Part shown: positions 1 through 8,828 of the stretch, in pieces
Layout: every line of letters starts with the position of its first letter
Position numbering within the stretch: position 1 is the stretch's first letter
From: an uncultured Polaribacter sp.
GTDB lineage: Bacteria; Bacteroidota; Bacteroidia; Flavobacteriales; Flavobacteriaceae
DNA: 64,000 bases
Assembly: GCF_947495205.1 (NCBI RefSeq)
Contig: NZ_CANLXV010000002.1
Location: 1-64,000, forward strand
Direction: 5' to 3'
Made by a program: the position numbers and the translations under genes
The notes under the pieces: generated by a model
The model's database searches: none
What the model was told of the DNA's origin: nothing
Seen by the model: only the letters and a program-made list of their open reading frames with translations

Positions 1-210
1 CAATTGCAATTAGCTAGAATAATCACTAAAGAGAGAGCAACTCGCTTAGAGGGTAGTTTTGGAAAAGAAAAAGAACATTATCATTTAAAGAAGATAAAAG
101 CCAAGACAAAGAAAACTGAAATTCTCTGGATATTCTTTGGAATACATACTGCAAACTGTCTTGAAATTGGCAGAAGAATGCAAAAACAATCTTTAGAAAA
201 AGTAGCCTAA
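1..210 (+). CDS. Transposase, C-terminal fragment (cut by window edge)
   Basis: The reading frame is open at base 1 and stops at 210, so only the last ~69 residues are visible. The motif RLEGSFGKEKEHYHL, followed by KTEILWIFFGIHTAN, resembles the end of DDE transposases of IS1182/IS4-like families, where the Glu of EGSFG would be the third catalytic acid. The terminal inverted repeat cannot be defined from here, so the IS family is not assigned. It reads toward odhB, and a strong hairpin at 292-332 separates them. Whether the element is intact depends on sequence left of the window. Confidence 0.7.
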   Translation, partial: QLQLARIITKERATRLEGSFGKEKEHYHLKKIKAKTKKTEILWIFFGIHTANCLEIGRRMQKQSLEKVA

Positions 211-291
211 ACATTAATCTTAAAAAGATAAAAGTATAGGATAAATACGCCCTGATTTTACTGAGAACCTAAAATAAATAGCGAAAAAACT

Positions 292-332
292 AAAAACCAT
301 CTAAAATTTATAAATTTTAAATGGTTTTTTTT
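292..332 (+). terminator. Terminator after transposase
   Basis: AAAACCAT and ATGGTTTT arms enclose a further TAAAATTT/AATTTTA stem, ending in a T-run. It has A/T runs on both sides and could act in both directions. Confidence 0.7.
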
Positions 333-451
333 AGAATTGTTATTTATAAGTCTGCTACTTCTGAAAGTGCTTCTCTATGCTTAAATTTTTAAAAATATTT
401 ATCATAATAGATCCTTAAATAAGGAAATTAAAGTTAATAAAAAAAATCTAC

Positions 452-481
452 AAAAAAATCCCAAGCAAAAGCTTAGGATTT
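452..481 (-). terminator. odhB terminator
   Basis: Read on the minus strand, AAATCCTAAGC, a TTTT loop and GCTTGGGATT are followed by a T-run, 25 bases past the odhB stop. The stem contains one G-T pair. Confidence 0.8.
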
Positions 482-506
482 AAACATTTTTTAGAGACGT
501 TACTAT

Positions 507-1724
507 CTACATTTCTAATGCCCCCGTTGGGTTGTTATTCATTAATAATTCTACAGGATTTTCTAAAGCTTCTTTAACAGCAACTAAAAAACCAACAGAT
601 TCTCTACCATCTACAATTCTATGATCGTAAGACAAAGCAACATACATAATGGGTTGAATAACCACATTTCCAGCTACTGCCATTGGTCTGTTTACAATAT
701 TATGCATTCCTAAAATACCACTCTGTGGTGGATTGATAATTGGAGTAGACAACATAGAACCAAACACACCACCATTGGTAATCGTAAAAGTTCCACCAGT
801 CATTTCATCTATAGTAATTTGCCCATCTCTTGCACGAATAGCCAAACGTTTAACTTCGCTCTCTACACCTCTAAAAGATAAATTTTCTGCATTTCTAATT
901 ACAGGAACCATTAAGCCTTTAGGGCCTGAAACTGCAATAGAAATATCTTGAAAATCATGCTTTATTTGAAAATCTCCATCTATCATAGAATTTACATCAG
1001 GATACATTTTTAAAGCTCTAACAACAGCCAATGTAAAGAAAGACATAAACCCTAAACCAACACCATGTTTTGCTTTAAAGTCTTCTTTGTATTGAGAACG
1101 TAAATCGAAAATTGGTTGCATATTAACCTCGTTAAAGGTTGTTAACATTGCTGTTTCGCTTTTTACAGCTACCAAACGTTCTGCAACTTTTCTACGTAAC
1201 ATAGACATTTTTTTACGCTCTGTACCACGTGTTCCGTTTGCAGGTTGTGTTCCCATAGAAGGTACCGCTTTTACAGCATCTTCTTTAGTTATTCTACCAT
1301 CTTTACCAGTTCCCTTTACAGCGTTTGTATCAATCCCTTTTTCCGCCAAAACTTTTTTAGCAGCAGGAGAAGCAGTTCCTGTAGCATAAGTATCTTTTTT
1401 AGGCTCTTCGCTTTTCGCTTTTGGCTCTTCACCTACTGCTACCTGCGACTGCTCACTGCTTTCTGCACTTCCTTCTGGTTTTGCAGCACTAGTGTCTATT
1501 AAACAAACTACTTCACCAACAGCAACAGCATCACCTTCTTCGGCTTTTAATGTAATAATTCCACTTTCTTCTGCTGGCAATTCTAAAGTAGCTTTATCAG
1601 AATCTACTTCAGCAATTGGTTGATCTTTTTCAACATAATCTCCATCTTCAACTAACCAAGTTGCAATTTCTACTTCTGTAATTGATTCTCCCGGAGAAGG
1701 AACTTTCATTTCTAAAACACTCAT
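507..1724 (-). CDS. odhB: 2-oxoglutarate dehydrogenase E2, dihydrolipoyllysine succinyltransferase
   Basis: E2 core of the 2-oxoglutarate dehydrogenase complex. It transfers the succinyl group from lipoamide to CoA in the TCA cycle. The 405 residues show the standard order: an N-terminal lipoyl domain (residues 1-77) with the lipoylated Lys44 in DSDKATLE; an acidic linker; a peripheral subunit-binding domain (about 118-153, [14 protein letters not shown]); and a catalytic domain ending with DHRIVDG, which carries the active-site His. The length is usual. It lies 161 bases downstream of odhA on the same strand, the common succinyltransferase-specific pairing. That E1 neighbour excludes pyruvate or branched-chain E2. 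The gap to odhA contains a palindromic repeat that may shape the relative expression of the two genes. Confidence 0.96.
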   Translation of the reverse strand: MSVLEMKVPSPGESITEVEIATWLVEDGDYVEKDQPIAEVDSDKATLELPAEESGIITLKAEEGDAVAVGEVVCLIDTSAAKPEGSAESSEQSQVAVGEEPKAKSEEPKKDTYATGTASPAAKKVLAEKGIDTNAVKGTGKDGRITKEDAVKAVPSMGTQPANGTRGTERKKMSMLRRKVAERLVAVKSETAMLTTFNEVNMQPIFDLRSQYKEDFKAKHGVGLGFMSFFTLAVVRALKMYPDVNSMIDGDFQIKHDFQDISIAVSGPKGLMVPVIRNAENLSFRGVESEVKRLAIRARDGQITIDEMTGGTFTITNGGVFGSMLSTPIINPPQSGILGMHNIVNRPMAVAGNVVIQPIMYVALSYDHRIVDGRESVGFLVAVKEALENPVELLMNNNPTGALEM

Positions 1725-1792
1725 GGTTTCTTAATTTACTTTTGCTAAACTTATTTTAGCATTTAATTATTTTATTACTTATTTTTTGGGCG

Positions 1793-1885
1793 TTTTAACA
1801 GGCTTTCCACTAAATCTTTTTTCTGATTCCTGAATTAAAATTCAGGAATCAGAAAAAAGGATACCGTTTCAATCCTTAACGCAAC
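1793..1885. repeat. Interspersed hairpin repeat, copy A
   Basis: The outer sequences are GCTTTCCACTAAATC on the left and AAAAAGGATACCGTTTCAATCC on the right. Between them is a perfect 20-bp inverted repeat with a 2-base loop (1817-1836 and 1839-1858). The same outer ends recur at 48141-48203 and 59024-59155, while the inner stem differs in each. It sits between odhA and odhB, where the hairpin could attenuate or stabilise the mRNA. Confidence 0.75.
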
Positions 1886-4621
1886 TTACTCAGATTCATT
1901 AAAAACACTATCTATTACTGCTTTATGACGCTTTTTAAATCTAGTACTAGAACCAGCTGCAGGCACTGCATAATATTTACGAGAACATACATTTAATTTT
2001 ACCAAATCAAAACGTTCTAACATAAAACTCCAAGCACCCATATTTCTAGGCTCTTCTTGAGCCCAAACATAATCGGTCACATTAGAATATTTATCTATAA
2101 TTTGCTGTAACTTATCTAAATGTAAAGGGAATAACTGTTCTATTCTTACTAAAGCAACATCTTCTCTTTCTAACTTATCTCTTTCTTCTAAAAGGTCATA
2201 ATAGAATTTACCCATACAAAACACTAATTTCTTTACATTTTTAGGGTTTAATGTATCGTCTATTACTTCTTGAAACTCTCCTGTAGCCAAATCTTCCATA
2301 GAAGAAATTACTTTAGGATGACGCAATAAACTTTTAGGTGTAAATACAATTAAAGGTTTTCTATAATCTCGTTTCATTTGTCTTCGTAACAAATGATAAA
2401 AGTTTGCTGGTGTTGTACAGTTTGCAACAGTCATATTATCTTCTGCACACAATTGTAAATAACGCTCTATTCTTGCAGATGAATGCTCAGAACCTTGCCC
2501 TTCATAACCATGAGGCAATAAAACAACTATTCCGTTTTGTAATTTCCATTTGTCTTCTGCAGCAGAAATATATTGGTCAAACATAATTTGCGCACCATTA
2601 GAAAAATCTCCAAATTGTGCTTCCCAAATTGTTAATGTATTTGGGTTTGCCATTGCATAACCGTAATCAAAACCTAAAACCCCGTATTCAGATAATAAAG
2701 AATTGTAAATATACATTTGTCCTTTATTATCAGGGTTTGTGTTTAACAGATTAATTCTTTCTTCTGTAATTTCATCTCTTAAAATAGCATGTCTATGAGA
2801 AAAAGTTCCTCTTTCTACATCTTGTCCAGAAATACGCACATTAAAACCTTCCTCCATTAAAGAGCCATAGGCTAAATTTTCTGCCATTCCCCAATCTAAT
2901 TGATTGGTTTCAAAAGCCATTTTGTCTCTAGTTTTTAAAATACGTTCTGCTTTTCTTAAAAACTTTGCACCTTCTGGAACGGTAGAAACAACTTTTGCTA
3001 TATTTTTTAATCCATCTAATTTATAAGAAGTATCAACTTTTTCTAACATTGTAGAAAGGTCTTCTCTATCAAAACCTTCCCAAGTAGATTGCATAAATTC
3101 TTTTACTTTTGATGTTTCTACTTTTTTAGATTCATCAAACTCTCTTTCTAACATTCCTTTAAACTCGCTAGTAATTTCAGATACGTAACTTTCCTCTATA
3201 CTTCCTTCATTTAACAATTGTGCAGCATATAACTCTTTTACATTTTTATGTTTAGAAATGGTTTTGTACAGTTTTGGTTGTGTAAAACGAGGCTCATCAC
3301 CTTCATTATGTCCATATTTTCTATACCCTAATAAATCTATAAAAACATCTGTTTTAAAACGCATTCTAAATTCTAGCGCCATTTGCATAGCGTGGCAAAC
3401 AGCCTCTGTATCGTCTGCATTTACATGTAAAACAGGAGATAATGTTACTTTACCCACATCTGTACAATATGTACTAGAACGAGCGTCTAAATAATTGGTA
3501 GTAAAACCAACTTGGTTATTTACTACAATGTGTATGGTTCCTCCAGTTTTATAGCCATTTAATTTTGCCATTTGCACTACTTCGTAAGCTATACCTTGGC
3601 CTGCAATTGCTGCATCTCCATGAATAACTATTGGTAAAATTTTACCAGAATCGCCATTATATTTTCTATCTATTTTAGCTCTTGTAATTCCTTCTGCAAC
3701 TGCTGCAACAGTTTCTAAGTGAGACGGATTAGGAACTAAATTCATTTTTATCTCATTACCATCTCTATAGGTTTTACTTAAAGTTAAACCTAAATGGTAT
3801 TTTACGTCACCATCAATATCATCGTCTTCAAAGTCTTTTCCTTCAAATTCGCTAAATAAATCTCTAACTGGTTTTTTAAAAATATTTACCAATGTGTTTA
3901 AACGCCCTCTGTGGGCCATTCCTAAAACACATTCTTTTACGCCGTATATCTCAGCAGCATCTCTTAAAGCAACACTTATACCTGGAATTAAAGCTTCTCC
4001 TCCTTCTAAAGAAAATCTTTTTTGACCAACATATTTAGTTTGCAAAAAGCTTTCAAAGGTAACTGCCTGATTTAATTTAGATAAAATATATTTTTTTGCG
4101 TCAGTAGAATATTTAGGGTGATTGTAATTTTCATTTAAACGATTTTGCCACCATTTTAATTTTTCTGGGTTGCGCATATACATATACTCCACACCAATAG
4201 AATCACAATAAATAGTTTTTAAATGACTAATTATTTCTGATAATTTAACTCTACCAATTCCTAATACCTCACCAGCAGAAAATTCTTTATCTAAATCTTT
4301 TTCATTTAAGCCAAAGTTTTCTATTGCTAAAGTTGGTTGGTACTGCCTTCTTTCTCTAACAGGGTTCGTTTCTGTAAATAAATGGCCGCGCGTTCTGTAG
4401 CCATTAATTAAGTCTACAACTAAAAATTCTTTTTTTACTTCTTGCGGAATTTCGACTGACTCGTCTTGGTCTGTTAAAGAATAATTTTCATTAGCTAAAT
4501 CATATCCCTGGAAAAAACTTCTCCAACTTGGCTCTATGGCATCAGGGTTAACTAAATATTTATCATATAAATCGGCTATAAAGCCGGTGTGTGCTGCGTT
4601 TAAAAACGAAAATTTATCCAT
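1886..4621 (-). CDS. odhA: 2-oxoglutarate dehydrogenase E1 component
   Basis: Thiamine-diphosphate-dependent decarboxylase that passes the succinyl unit of 2-oxoglutarate to OdhB. The 911 residues begin with the short E1o N-terminal segment (FLNAAHTGFIADLYDKYL), which binds the partner subunits. Conserved blocks include HRGRLNTLVN near residue 233, HGDAAIAGQG near 334 in the ThDP region, and a transketolase-like second half with HGYEGQGSEHSSAR. Length is normal for Bacteroidota. A TAttTTTG box on the minus strand at 4661-4668 is a plausible -7 element about 40 bases before the ATG. It is the first gene of the odhA-odhB unit. Confidence 0.97.
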   Translation of the reverse strand: MDKFSFLNAAHTGFIADLYDKYLVNPDAIEPSWRSFFQGYDLANENYSLTDQDESVEIPQEVKKEFLVVDLINGYRTRGHLFTETNPVRERRQYQPTLAIENFGLNEKDLDKEFSAGEVLGIGRVKLSEIISHLKTIYCDSIGVEYMYMRNPEKLKWWQNRLNENYNHPKYSTDAKKYILSKLNQAVTFESFLQTKYVGQKRFSLEGGEALIPGISVALRDAAEIYGVKECVLGMAHRGRLNTLVNIFKKPVRDLFSEFEGKDFEDDDIDGDVKYHLGLTLSKTYRDGNEIKMNLVPNPSHLETVAAVAEGITRAKIDRKYNGDSGKILPIVIHGDAAIAGQGIAYEVVQMAKLNGYKTGGTIHIVVNNQVGFTTNYLDARSSTYCTDVGKVTLSPVLHVNADDTEAVCHAMQMALEFRMRFKTDVFIDLLGYRKYGHNEGDEPRFTQPKLYKTISKHKNVKELYAAQLLNEGSIEESYVSEITSEFKGMLEREFDESKKVETSKVKEFMQSTWEGFDREDLSTMLEKVDTSYKLDGLKNIAKVVSTVPEGAKFLRKAERILKTRDKMAFETNQLDWGMAENLAYGSLMEEGFNVRISGQDVERGTFSHRHAILRDEITEERINLLNTNPDNKGQMYIYNSLLSEYGVLGFDYGYAMANPNTLTIWEAQFGDFSNGAQIMFDQYISAAEDKWKLQNGIVVLLPHGYEGQGSEHSSARIERYLQLCAEDNMTVANCTTPANFYHLLRRQMKRDYRKPLIVFTPKSLLRHPKVISSMEDLATGEFQEVIDDTLNPKNVKKLVFCMGKFYYDLLEERDKLEREDVALVRIEQLFPLHLDKLQQIIDKYSNVTDYVWAQEEPRNMGAWSFMLERFDLVKLNVCSRKYYAVPAAGSSTRFKKRHKAVIDSVFNESE

Positions 4622-4745
4622 ATTATTATCTCTGCTTTATTATAAGCTTATAGGAACGAACAAAAATACAATATTTGTAATAAAAGTAAGAATTTATTTC
4701 TGCAATAAATAAAAAATAAAAAAAATAACATTTTTTCATTTTTTA

Positions 4746-4776
4746 TTTGGTCATATGTAAAAAAGTTTTATATTTG
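4746..4776 (+). promoter_or_regulatory. Flavobacterial promoter of the tRNA operon
   Basis: TTTG (4746-4749), 19-base spacer, TATATTTG (4769-4776). This matches the Bacteroidota -33 TTTG / -7 TAnnTTTG consensus. The expected start, near 4783, lies about 25 bases before the first tRNA. Confidence 0.85.
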
Positions 4777-4807
4777 CACTCGCAAAACGGAAATAACCGT
4801 TGCAAAC

Positions 4808-4881
4808 TCCTCTTTAGCTCAGTTGGTTAGAGCATCTGACTGTTAATCAGAGGGTCCTTGGTTCGAGCCCAAGAAGAGGAG
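4808..4881 (+). tRNA. tRNA-Asn (GTT)
   Basis: 74 bases with a 7-bp acceptor stem TCCTCTT/AAGAGGA and anticodon loop CTGTTAA, so anticodon GTT (4842-4844) reads Asn. D-arm AGCTCAGTTGGTTAGAGC and T-loop GTTCGAGCC are canonical. First of three tRNAs in one transcript. CCA is not encoded. Confidence 0.97.
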
Positions 4882-4903
4882 CAAGTTCATAATAACATTG
4901 ACT

Positions 4904-4975
4904 GCGAAAGTAGCTCAGGGGTAGAGCATCACCTTGCCAAGGTGGGGGTCGCGGGTTCAAATCCCGTCTTTCGCT
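4904..4975 (+). tRNA. tRNA-Gly (GCC)
   Basis: 72 bases with acceptor GCGAAAG/CTTTCGC and anticodon loop TTGCCAA, so GCC reads Gly. The D-arm and TTCAAAT T-loop are intact. It lies 22 bases after tRNA-Asn. Confidence 0.97.
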
Positions 4976-4997
4976 CTATTATGAAACACATACCAAT

Positions 4998-5083
4998 GCT
5001 GAAGTGGTGGAATTGGTAGACACGCTGGACTTAAAATCCAGTGAGCAGTAATGCTCGTATGGGTTCAAGTCCCATCTTCAGTA
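4998..5083 (+). tRNA. tRNA-Leu (TAA)
   Basis: Class II tRNA of about 86 bases with a long variable arm (TGAGCAGTAATGCTCGT). Anticodon loop CTTAAAA gives TAA, Leu. Acceptor stem GCTGAAG/CTTCAGT closes with a G-T pair. Last tRNA before the terminator at 5086. Confidence 0.95.
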
Positions 5084-5085
5084 CT

Positions 5086-5119
5086 AAAACCGTAACATTT
5101 ATTTGTTACGGTTTTTTTT
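5086..5119 (+). terminator. tRNA operon terminator
   Basis: AACCGTAACA, a TTTATT loop and TGTTACGGTT precede eight T residues, starting three bases after tRNA-Leu. Confidence 0.92.
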
Positions 5120-5130
5120 ATTTAACCACA

Positions 5131-5160
5131 TAAAAAAAGCCAAAACAAAGTTTTGGCTTT
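5131..5160 (-). terminator. Terminator of the lrp-hpt-lytTR unit
   Basis: Perfect 11-bp stem AAAGCCAAAAC/GTTTTGGCTTT with an AAA loop. The seven-base A-run at its left end gives a U-run on the minus strand, so it faces the LytTR gene that stops at 5319. Confidence 0.75.
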
Positions 5161-5318
5161 ATGTTGTTATAATCTATAAATTCCCCAACTTAAGATTATT
5201 TAACTATTATGATGTATTTACCCCTAAATACAATGTAAATATATTTCTATTACTTCTAAAAAAAGAGAATTTTCGATGTACTGCAATAATTAATCGATAA
5301 ACAGAACTAATTATAAGA

Positions 5319-6029
5319 TTAGAGTAAATTAAGCCTTCTTATTAACTCTGGCTTATTAGATCTACTAATAGGAATTACATGTTTTTGAATTAACACCGTA
5401 TTATCTTCTATATCTATAATTTCTGTTGTATTGATTATAAAAGATCTATGTATTCTTAAAAATAATTTTGAAGGTAATTTTTCTTCTATTTTTTTTAATG
5501 TTGAATGCACAATATAATTTTTTTTCTCAGTTTTAATATTTATGTAATCTCCTTTAGCTTCCACCAAAAGAATTTTAGGAATATCTATTTTTACCAAACG
5601 TTTTTCTACATTTACATATATATAATTTGCATTCTCTTTTATATTTGTATCTTTTATATTTGTACTTGACTTCTTATCATTTACCGGTTTCAATAGTTTT
5701 TCTAAAGATTTTTTAAACCTATCAATTGTTATTGGTTTTAATAAATAATCTACTATACAATCGTACTCAAATGCTTTTAACGCAAACTCTTTATCTGATG
5801 TTGTTAGTATTATTTTAGGTGGATTTTTTAGTGATCTGATAAAATCAAAACCAGAAAATGTTGGCATGTGTATGTCTAAAAAAATTAAATCTACTTCAAA
5901 AGAGTTTAAATATTTAATTGCCTCTATGGCAGAAGAAAATTCTTCTTGTACATTTAATTTGTTATTCTTGCACATCTGCTGAACTATTAATCTTGCAGCG
6001 GCATCATCATCTATAATAATGCAATTCAT
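5319..6029 (-). CDS. LytTR-family response regulator
   Basis: 236-residue two-component regulator. The receiver domain (1-120) has the acidic cluster DDD at 7-9, phospho-acceptor Asp52 in FLDIHMP and Lys98 in LLKP. A short linker with a repeated NIKDTNIKE segment leads to a LytTR DNA-binding domain (about 135-236), recognisable by VEAKGDYINIKT and FLRIHRSFIIN. It lies 12 bases after an Hpt protein gene and in the same run as an Lrp-like regulator. The Hpt protein is therefore its likely phosphodonor or phosphate sink. No kinase is adjacent, so the input signal is unknown. Confidence 0.93.
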   Translation of the reverse strand: MNCIIIDDDAAARLIVQQMCKNNKLNVQEEFSSAIEAIKYLNSFEVDLIFLDIHMPTFSGFDFIRSLKNPPKIILTTSDKEFALKAFEYDCIVDYLLKPITIDRFKKSLEKLLKPVNDKKSSTNIKDTNIKENANYIYVNVEKRLVKIDIPKILLVEAKGDYINIKTEKKNYIVHSTLKKIEEKLPSKLFLRIHRSFIINTTEIIDIEDNTVLIQKHVIPISRSNKPELIRRLNLL

Positions 6030-6041
6030 GTTAGTAGGTTA

Positions 6042-6359
6042 TTATTTGGCATTTAAATATAGTGCAATTCTATTTAAAATTAACAAAAAATCTTTATATT
6101 TTGTTGTATTGTTTTTTTTAATCTCCATTTCAAAAATAGAAGCAAGTTCATAACTTTTTGGCATACCTAACATAGCTATTTTATGTTTTACTTTATGCGT
6201 ATAAAAAGACACTTCATTAAAATTATTTTCCTTAAAACTTTGCACTATACTCTCTAGTTCTAAAGGAAATTCTACTTTTAATATAGCAATCATATTGTTT
6301 TTAAAGTCTTCATCTCCTCCAGAAATTTCTTCAATATAAGATAAATTAGGTTTTTCCAA
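6042..6359 (-). CDS. Hpt-domain phosphotransfer protein
   Basis: 105-residue single-domain protein. THKVKHKIAMLGM matches the histidine phosphotransfer signature (H-x-x-K with LG following), so His55 is the predicted phosphorylation site and the Gly of the LG pair is kept. The rest is predicted helical, as in the four-helix Hpt fold. The usual Gly after HxxK is replaced by His59, a modest divergence. It sits between an Lrp-type regulator (3 bases upstream) and a LytTR response regulator (12 bases downstream), which fits a phosphorelay module. Confidence 0.82.
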   Translation of the reverse strand: MEKPNLSYIEEISGGDEDFKNNMIAILKVEFPLELESIVQSFKENNFNEVSFYTHKVKHKIAMLGMPKSYELASIFEMEIKKNNTTKYKDFLLILNRIALYLNAK

Positions 6360-6362
6360 TGG

Positions 6363-6812
6363 CTAAATTTTAATTTGACGTTTTATTTGTTGTTCTAATG
6401 AAATAAACGTTTCTGTTCTTAATACTCCTTTAATAGGTAATACCTCTTCATTTAAAATACGCATTAAACTTTTATTACTTTTACATAAAACTTTGATAAA
6501 AATATTAAAATTTCCTGTAATGTAATGGGTTTCTATGATTTGAGGAATCTCTTTTAACCTTTTTATTGTTTCAGAAATAGGGCTAGTAGATTCTGTAAAA
6601 ACACCAATAAATGCGGTTGTAGTATATCCTAAAGAATTAGAATTAACTACCATATGATAGCCTTCTATTAAATTAGTTTTTTCTAATTTTTTTAATCTTT
6701 GATGTATAGCTGCTCCAGAAATACCAACCTCTCTTGCAATACTTAAAACAGGGGTTCTTGCGTCTTCTATAAGTTTATTTATTATTATTTTATCAATTCC
6801 ATCAATTTTCAT
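6363..6812 (-). CDS. Lrp/AsnC family transcriptional regulator
   Basis: 149 residues. An N-terminal winged helix (ILSIAREVGISGAAIHQRLKKLEK) is followed by a RAM/ligand-binding domain (about 65-149). Such proteins bind DNA as dimers or octamers and often respond to amino acids. The ligand cannot be told from sequence. It is first in a three-gene run with the Hpt protein and LytTR regulator, with tight spacing that indicates co-transcription. Confidence 0.92.
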   Translation of the reverse strand: MKIDGIDKIIINKLIEDARTPVLSIAREVGISGAAIHQRLKKLEKTNLIEGYHMVVNSNSLGYTTTAFIGVFTESTSPISETIKRLKEIPQIIETHYITGNFNIFIKVLCKSNKSLMRILNEEVLPIKGVLRTETFISLEQQIKRQIKI

Positions 6813-6897
6813 AAGCCATTCTTTTTGTATAAAGATAAAAAAAATAGAGAATACAAATTGTATTCTCCATTTTTACTTTTAAAATAAAACTTATATT

Positions 6898-8238
6898 TTA
6901 AGACTGCATTGTAAAATCTTCCATAAATTTTGTGGTATAGTTTCCAGCAACATAATCTGGATGATCCATAAGTTGTCTATGAAATGGAATTGTAGTTTTT
7001 ACACCTTCTATTACAAATTCATCTAATGCTCTTTTCATTTTATTTATGGCCTCTTCTCTTGTTTGCGCAGTTGTTATTAACTTTGCAATCATAGAATCGT
7101 AGTTTGGCGGAATCATATAACCGGCATAAACATGTGTATCTATTCTAACACCATGCCCACCTGGTGCATGAAAGTTTGTTATTTTACCTGGTGCTGGCCT
7201 AAAATTATTATGCGGATCTTCTGCATTAATTCTACATTCTATTGAATGCATTTTAGGATAATAGTTTTTACCCGAAATTGGCACACCTGCAGCAACTAAA
7301 ATTTGCTCTCTAATTAAATCATAATTAACTACTTCTTCTGTAATTGGATGTTCTACCTGTATACGGGTATTCATCTCCATGAAGTAAAAGTTTCTATGCT
7401 TATCTACAAGAAACTCAACTGTACCTGCTCCTTCATATTTAATAAACTCTGCCGCTTTTACTGCAGCATTCCCCATATCTTCCCTTAATTTATCTGTCAT
7501 AAAAGGGGACGGCGTTTCTTCTGTAAGTTTTTGATGACGTCTTTGAACAGAGCAATCTCTTTCAGATAAATGGCAAGCCTTACCAAATGAATCTCCTACA
7601 ATTTGAATTTCTATATGTCTTGGCTCTTCAATAAGCTTTTCCATATACATATCATCATTACCAAAAGCAGCTTTAGACTCTTGTCTTGCAGAGTCCCATG
7701 CATCTTTTAAATCTTCTGATTTCCAAACAGCACGCATTCCCTTACCACCTCCTCCTGCAGAGGCTTTTAGCATAACAGGATATCCTGTTTCCTCTGCTAA
7801 TTTTTCGCATTCTTCAAAATTTTCTATAACACCTTCACTTCCTGGAACACACGGCACACCTGCAGCTATCATTGTAGATTTTGCATTGGCTTTATCTCCC
7901 ATTTGATCTATCATGTCTCCTGTTGCTCCAATAAATTTAATATTATGTTCTTCACATAATCTAGAAAATTTAGCATTTTCAGATAAGAAACCGTATCCTG
8001 GGTGAATTGCATCTGCATTTGTAATTTCTGCAGCCGCTATTATATTTGGCATCTTTAAATAAGATTCTGAACTTGCAGCAGGACCTATGCACACTGCTTC
8101 ATCCGCAAATCTTACATGTAAGCTTTCTGCATCTGCTATTGAATAAACTGCTACAGTTTTTATACCCATTTCTCTACAGGTTCTAATTACACGTAATGCA
8201 ATTTCCCCTCTATTGGCTATTAATATTTTTTTAAACAT
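6898..8238 (-). CDS. accC: Acetyl-CoA carboxylase, biotin carboxylase subunit
   Basis: ATP-dependent carboxylation of the biotin on AccB, the first half of malonyl-CoA synthesis. The 446 residues contain an N-terminal biotin-carboxylase fold ([17 protein letters not shown]), an ATP-grasp glycine loop GGGGKGM near residue 159, the catalytic [10 protein letters not shown] near 286, and the C-terminal lid domain ([14 protein letters not shown]). Full length. Downstream of accB by 81 bases in the fabH-accB-accC unit. Confidence 0.97.
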   Translation of the reverse strand: MFKKILIANRGEIALRVIRTCREMGIKTVAVYSIADAESLHVRFADEAVCIGPAASSESYLKMPNIIAAAEITNADAIHPGYGFLSENAKFSRLCEEHNIKFIGATGDMIDQMGDKANAKSTMIAAGVPCVPGSEGVIENFEECEKLAEETGYPVMLKASAGGGGKGMRAVWKSEDLKDAWDSARQESKAAFGNDDMYMEKLIEEPRHIEIQIVGDSFGKACHLSERDCSVQRRHQKLTEETPSPFMTDKLREDMGNAAVKAAEFIKYEGAGTVEFLVDKHRNFYFMEMNTRIQVEHPITEEVVNYDLIREQILVAAGVPISGKNYYPKMHSIECRINAEDPHNNFRPAPGKITNFHAPGGHGVRIDTHVYAGYMIPPNYDSMIAKLITTAQTREEAINKMKRALDEFVIEGVKTTIPFHRQLMDHPDYVAGNYTTKFMEDFTMQS

Positions 8239-8319
8239 AATTTAAGAGTTTTAAATGATGAATTTTTGAGTTACAACCTAGTAATTAATTAAATACTTGG
8301 CTCTAAAAATAAACTCTTA

Positions 8320-8802
8320 TTATGATGGATCTACTAAAAATAATGGTTGATCAAACTCTACTGGTGTAGAATCATCTACTAAAACTTTAACAATTTTTCC
8401 TGAAATTTCAGATTCTATTTCATTAAATAGTTTCATTGCTTCGATAACACAAACTGTATCTCCTGTTTTAATTTCTTTACCAACTTCTGTAAAATTTGGT
8501 TTATCTGGAGCTGGTTTTCTATAAAACGTACCAATAATTGGAGATTTTATAGTTATATACTTTGATTCTTCTTTAACTGGTGGTGCTACTGTATTAGTTA
8601 CTTCTACTCCTGGTTGCGCTGCAACAACGGGCGCTTGCATTTGTGGCATACCTTGTAAAGGTGCTGCTTGTACTATGGTAGTTTCAGTTTTTTCTGAACC
8701 TGTTTTAATTGTAAGTTTAATATCTTCCATCTCCAACTTAACCTCGCTTGCACCAGATTTAGCCACAAATTTTATAAGATTTTGAATTTCTTTAATATCC
8801 AT
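8320..8802 (-). CDS. accB: Acetyl-CoA carboxylase biotin carboxyl carrier protein
   Basis: 160 residues. The N-terminal region (MDIKEIQNLIKFVAKSG) is AccB-like, then a Pro/Ala/Gln-rich linker (about 42-78), then a biotinyl domain with Lys124 in EAMKLFNEIE as the biotinylation site. It carries CO2 from AccC to the carboxyltransferase, whose genes are not in this window. It lies 26 bases after fabH on the same strand. Confidence 0.97.
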   Translation of the reverse strand: MDIKEIQNLIKFVAKSGASEVKLEMEDIKLTIKTGSEKTETTIVQAAPLQGMPQMQAPVVAAQPGVEVTNTVAPPVKEESKYITIKSPIIGTFYRKPAPDKPNFTEVGKEIKTGDTVCVIEAMKLFNEIESEISGKIVKVLVDDSTPVEFDQPLFLVDPS

Positions 8803-8828
8803 TTTTCTTATTATTTAATTGTTTGTAT

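Larger units (their letters stand above)
211..506. other. Intergenic gap between transposase tail and odhB
   Basis: No open frame of substance is present. The gap holds two hairpins (292-332 and 452-481) that serve as terminators for the two converging genes. The IS right end should lie just after 210, but no convincing terminal repeat could be picked out. Confidence 0.6.

Noticed and set aside
1817..1858. The 42-bp palindrome as a simple odhA terminator
   Set aside because: odhB follows on the same strand and must be transcribed, and the hairpin's flanks recur at two other sites, so it fits better as part of a dispersed repeat.
5103..5300. 65-codon plus-strand frame after the tRNA terminator
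   Set aside because: It begins within the terminator, covers a second terminator and has no similarity or promoter.
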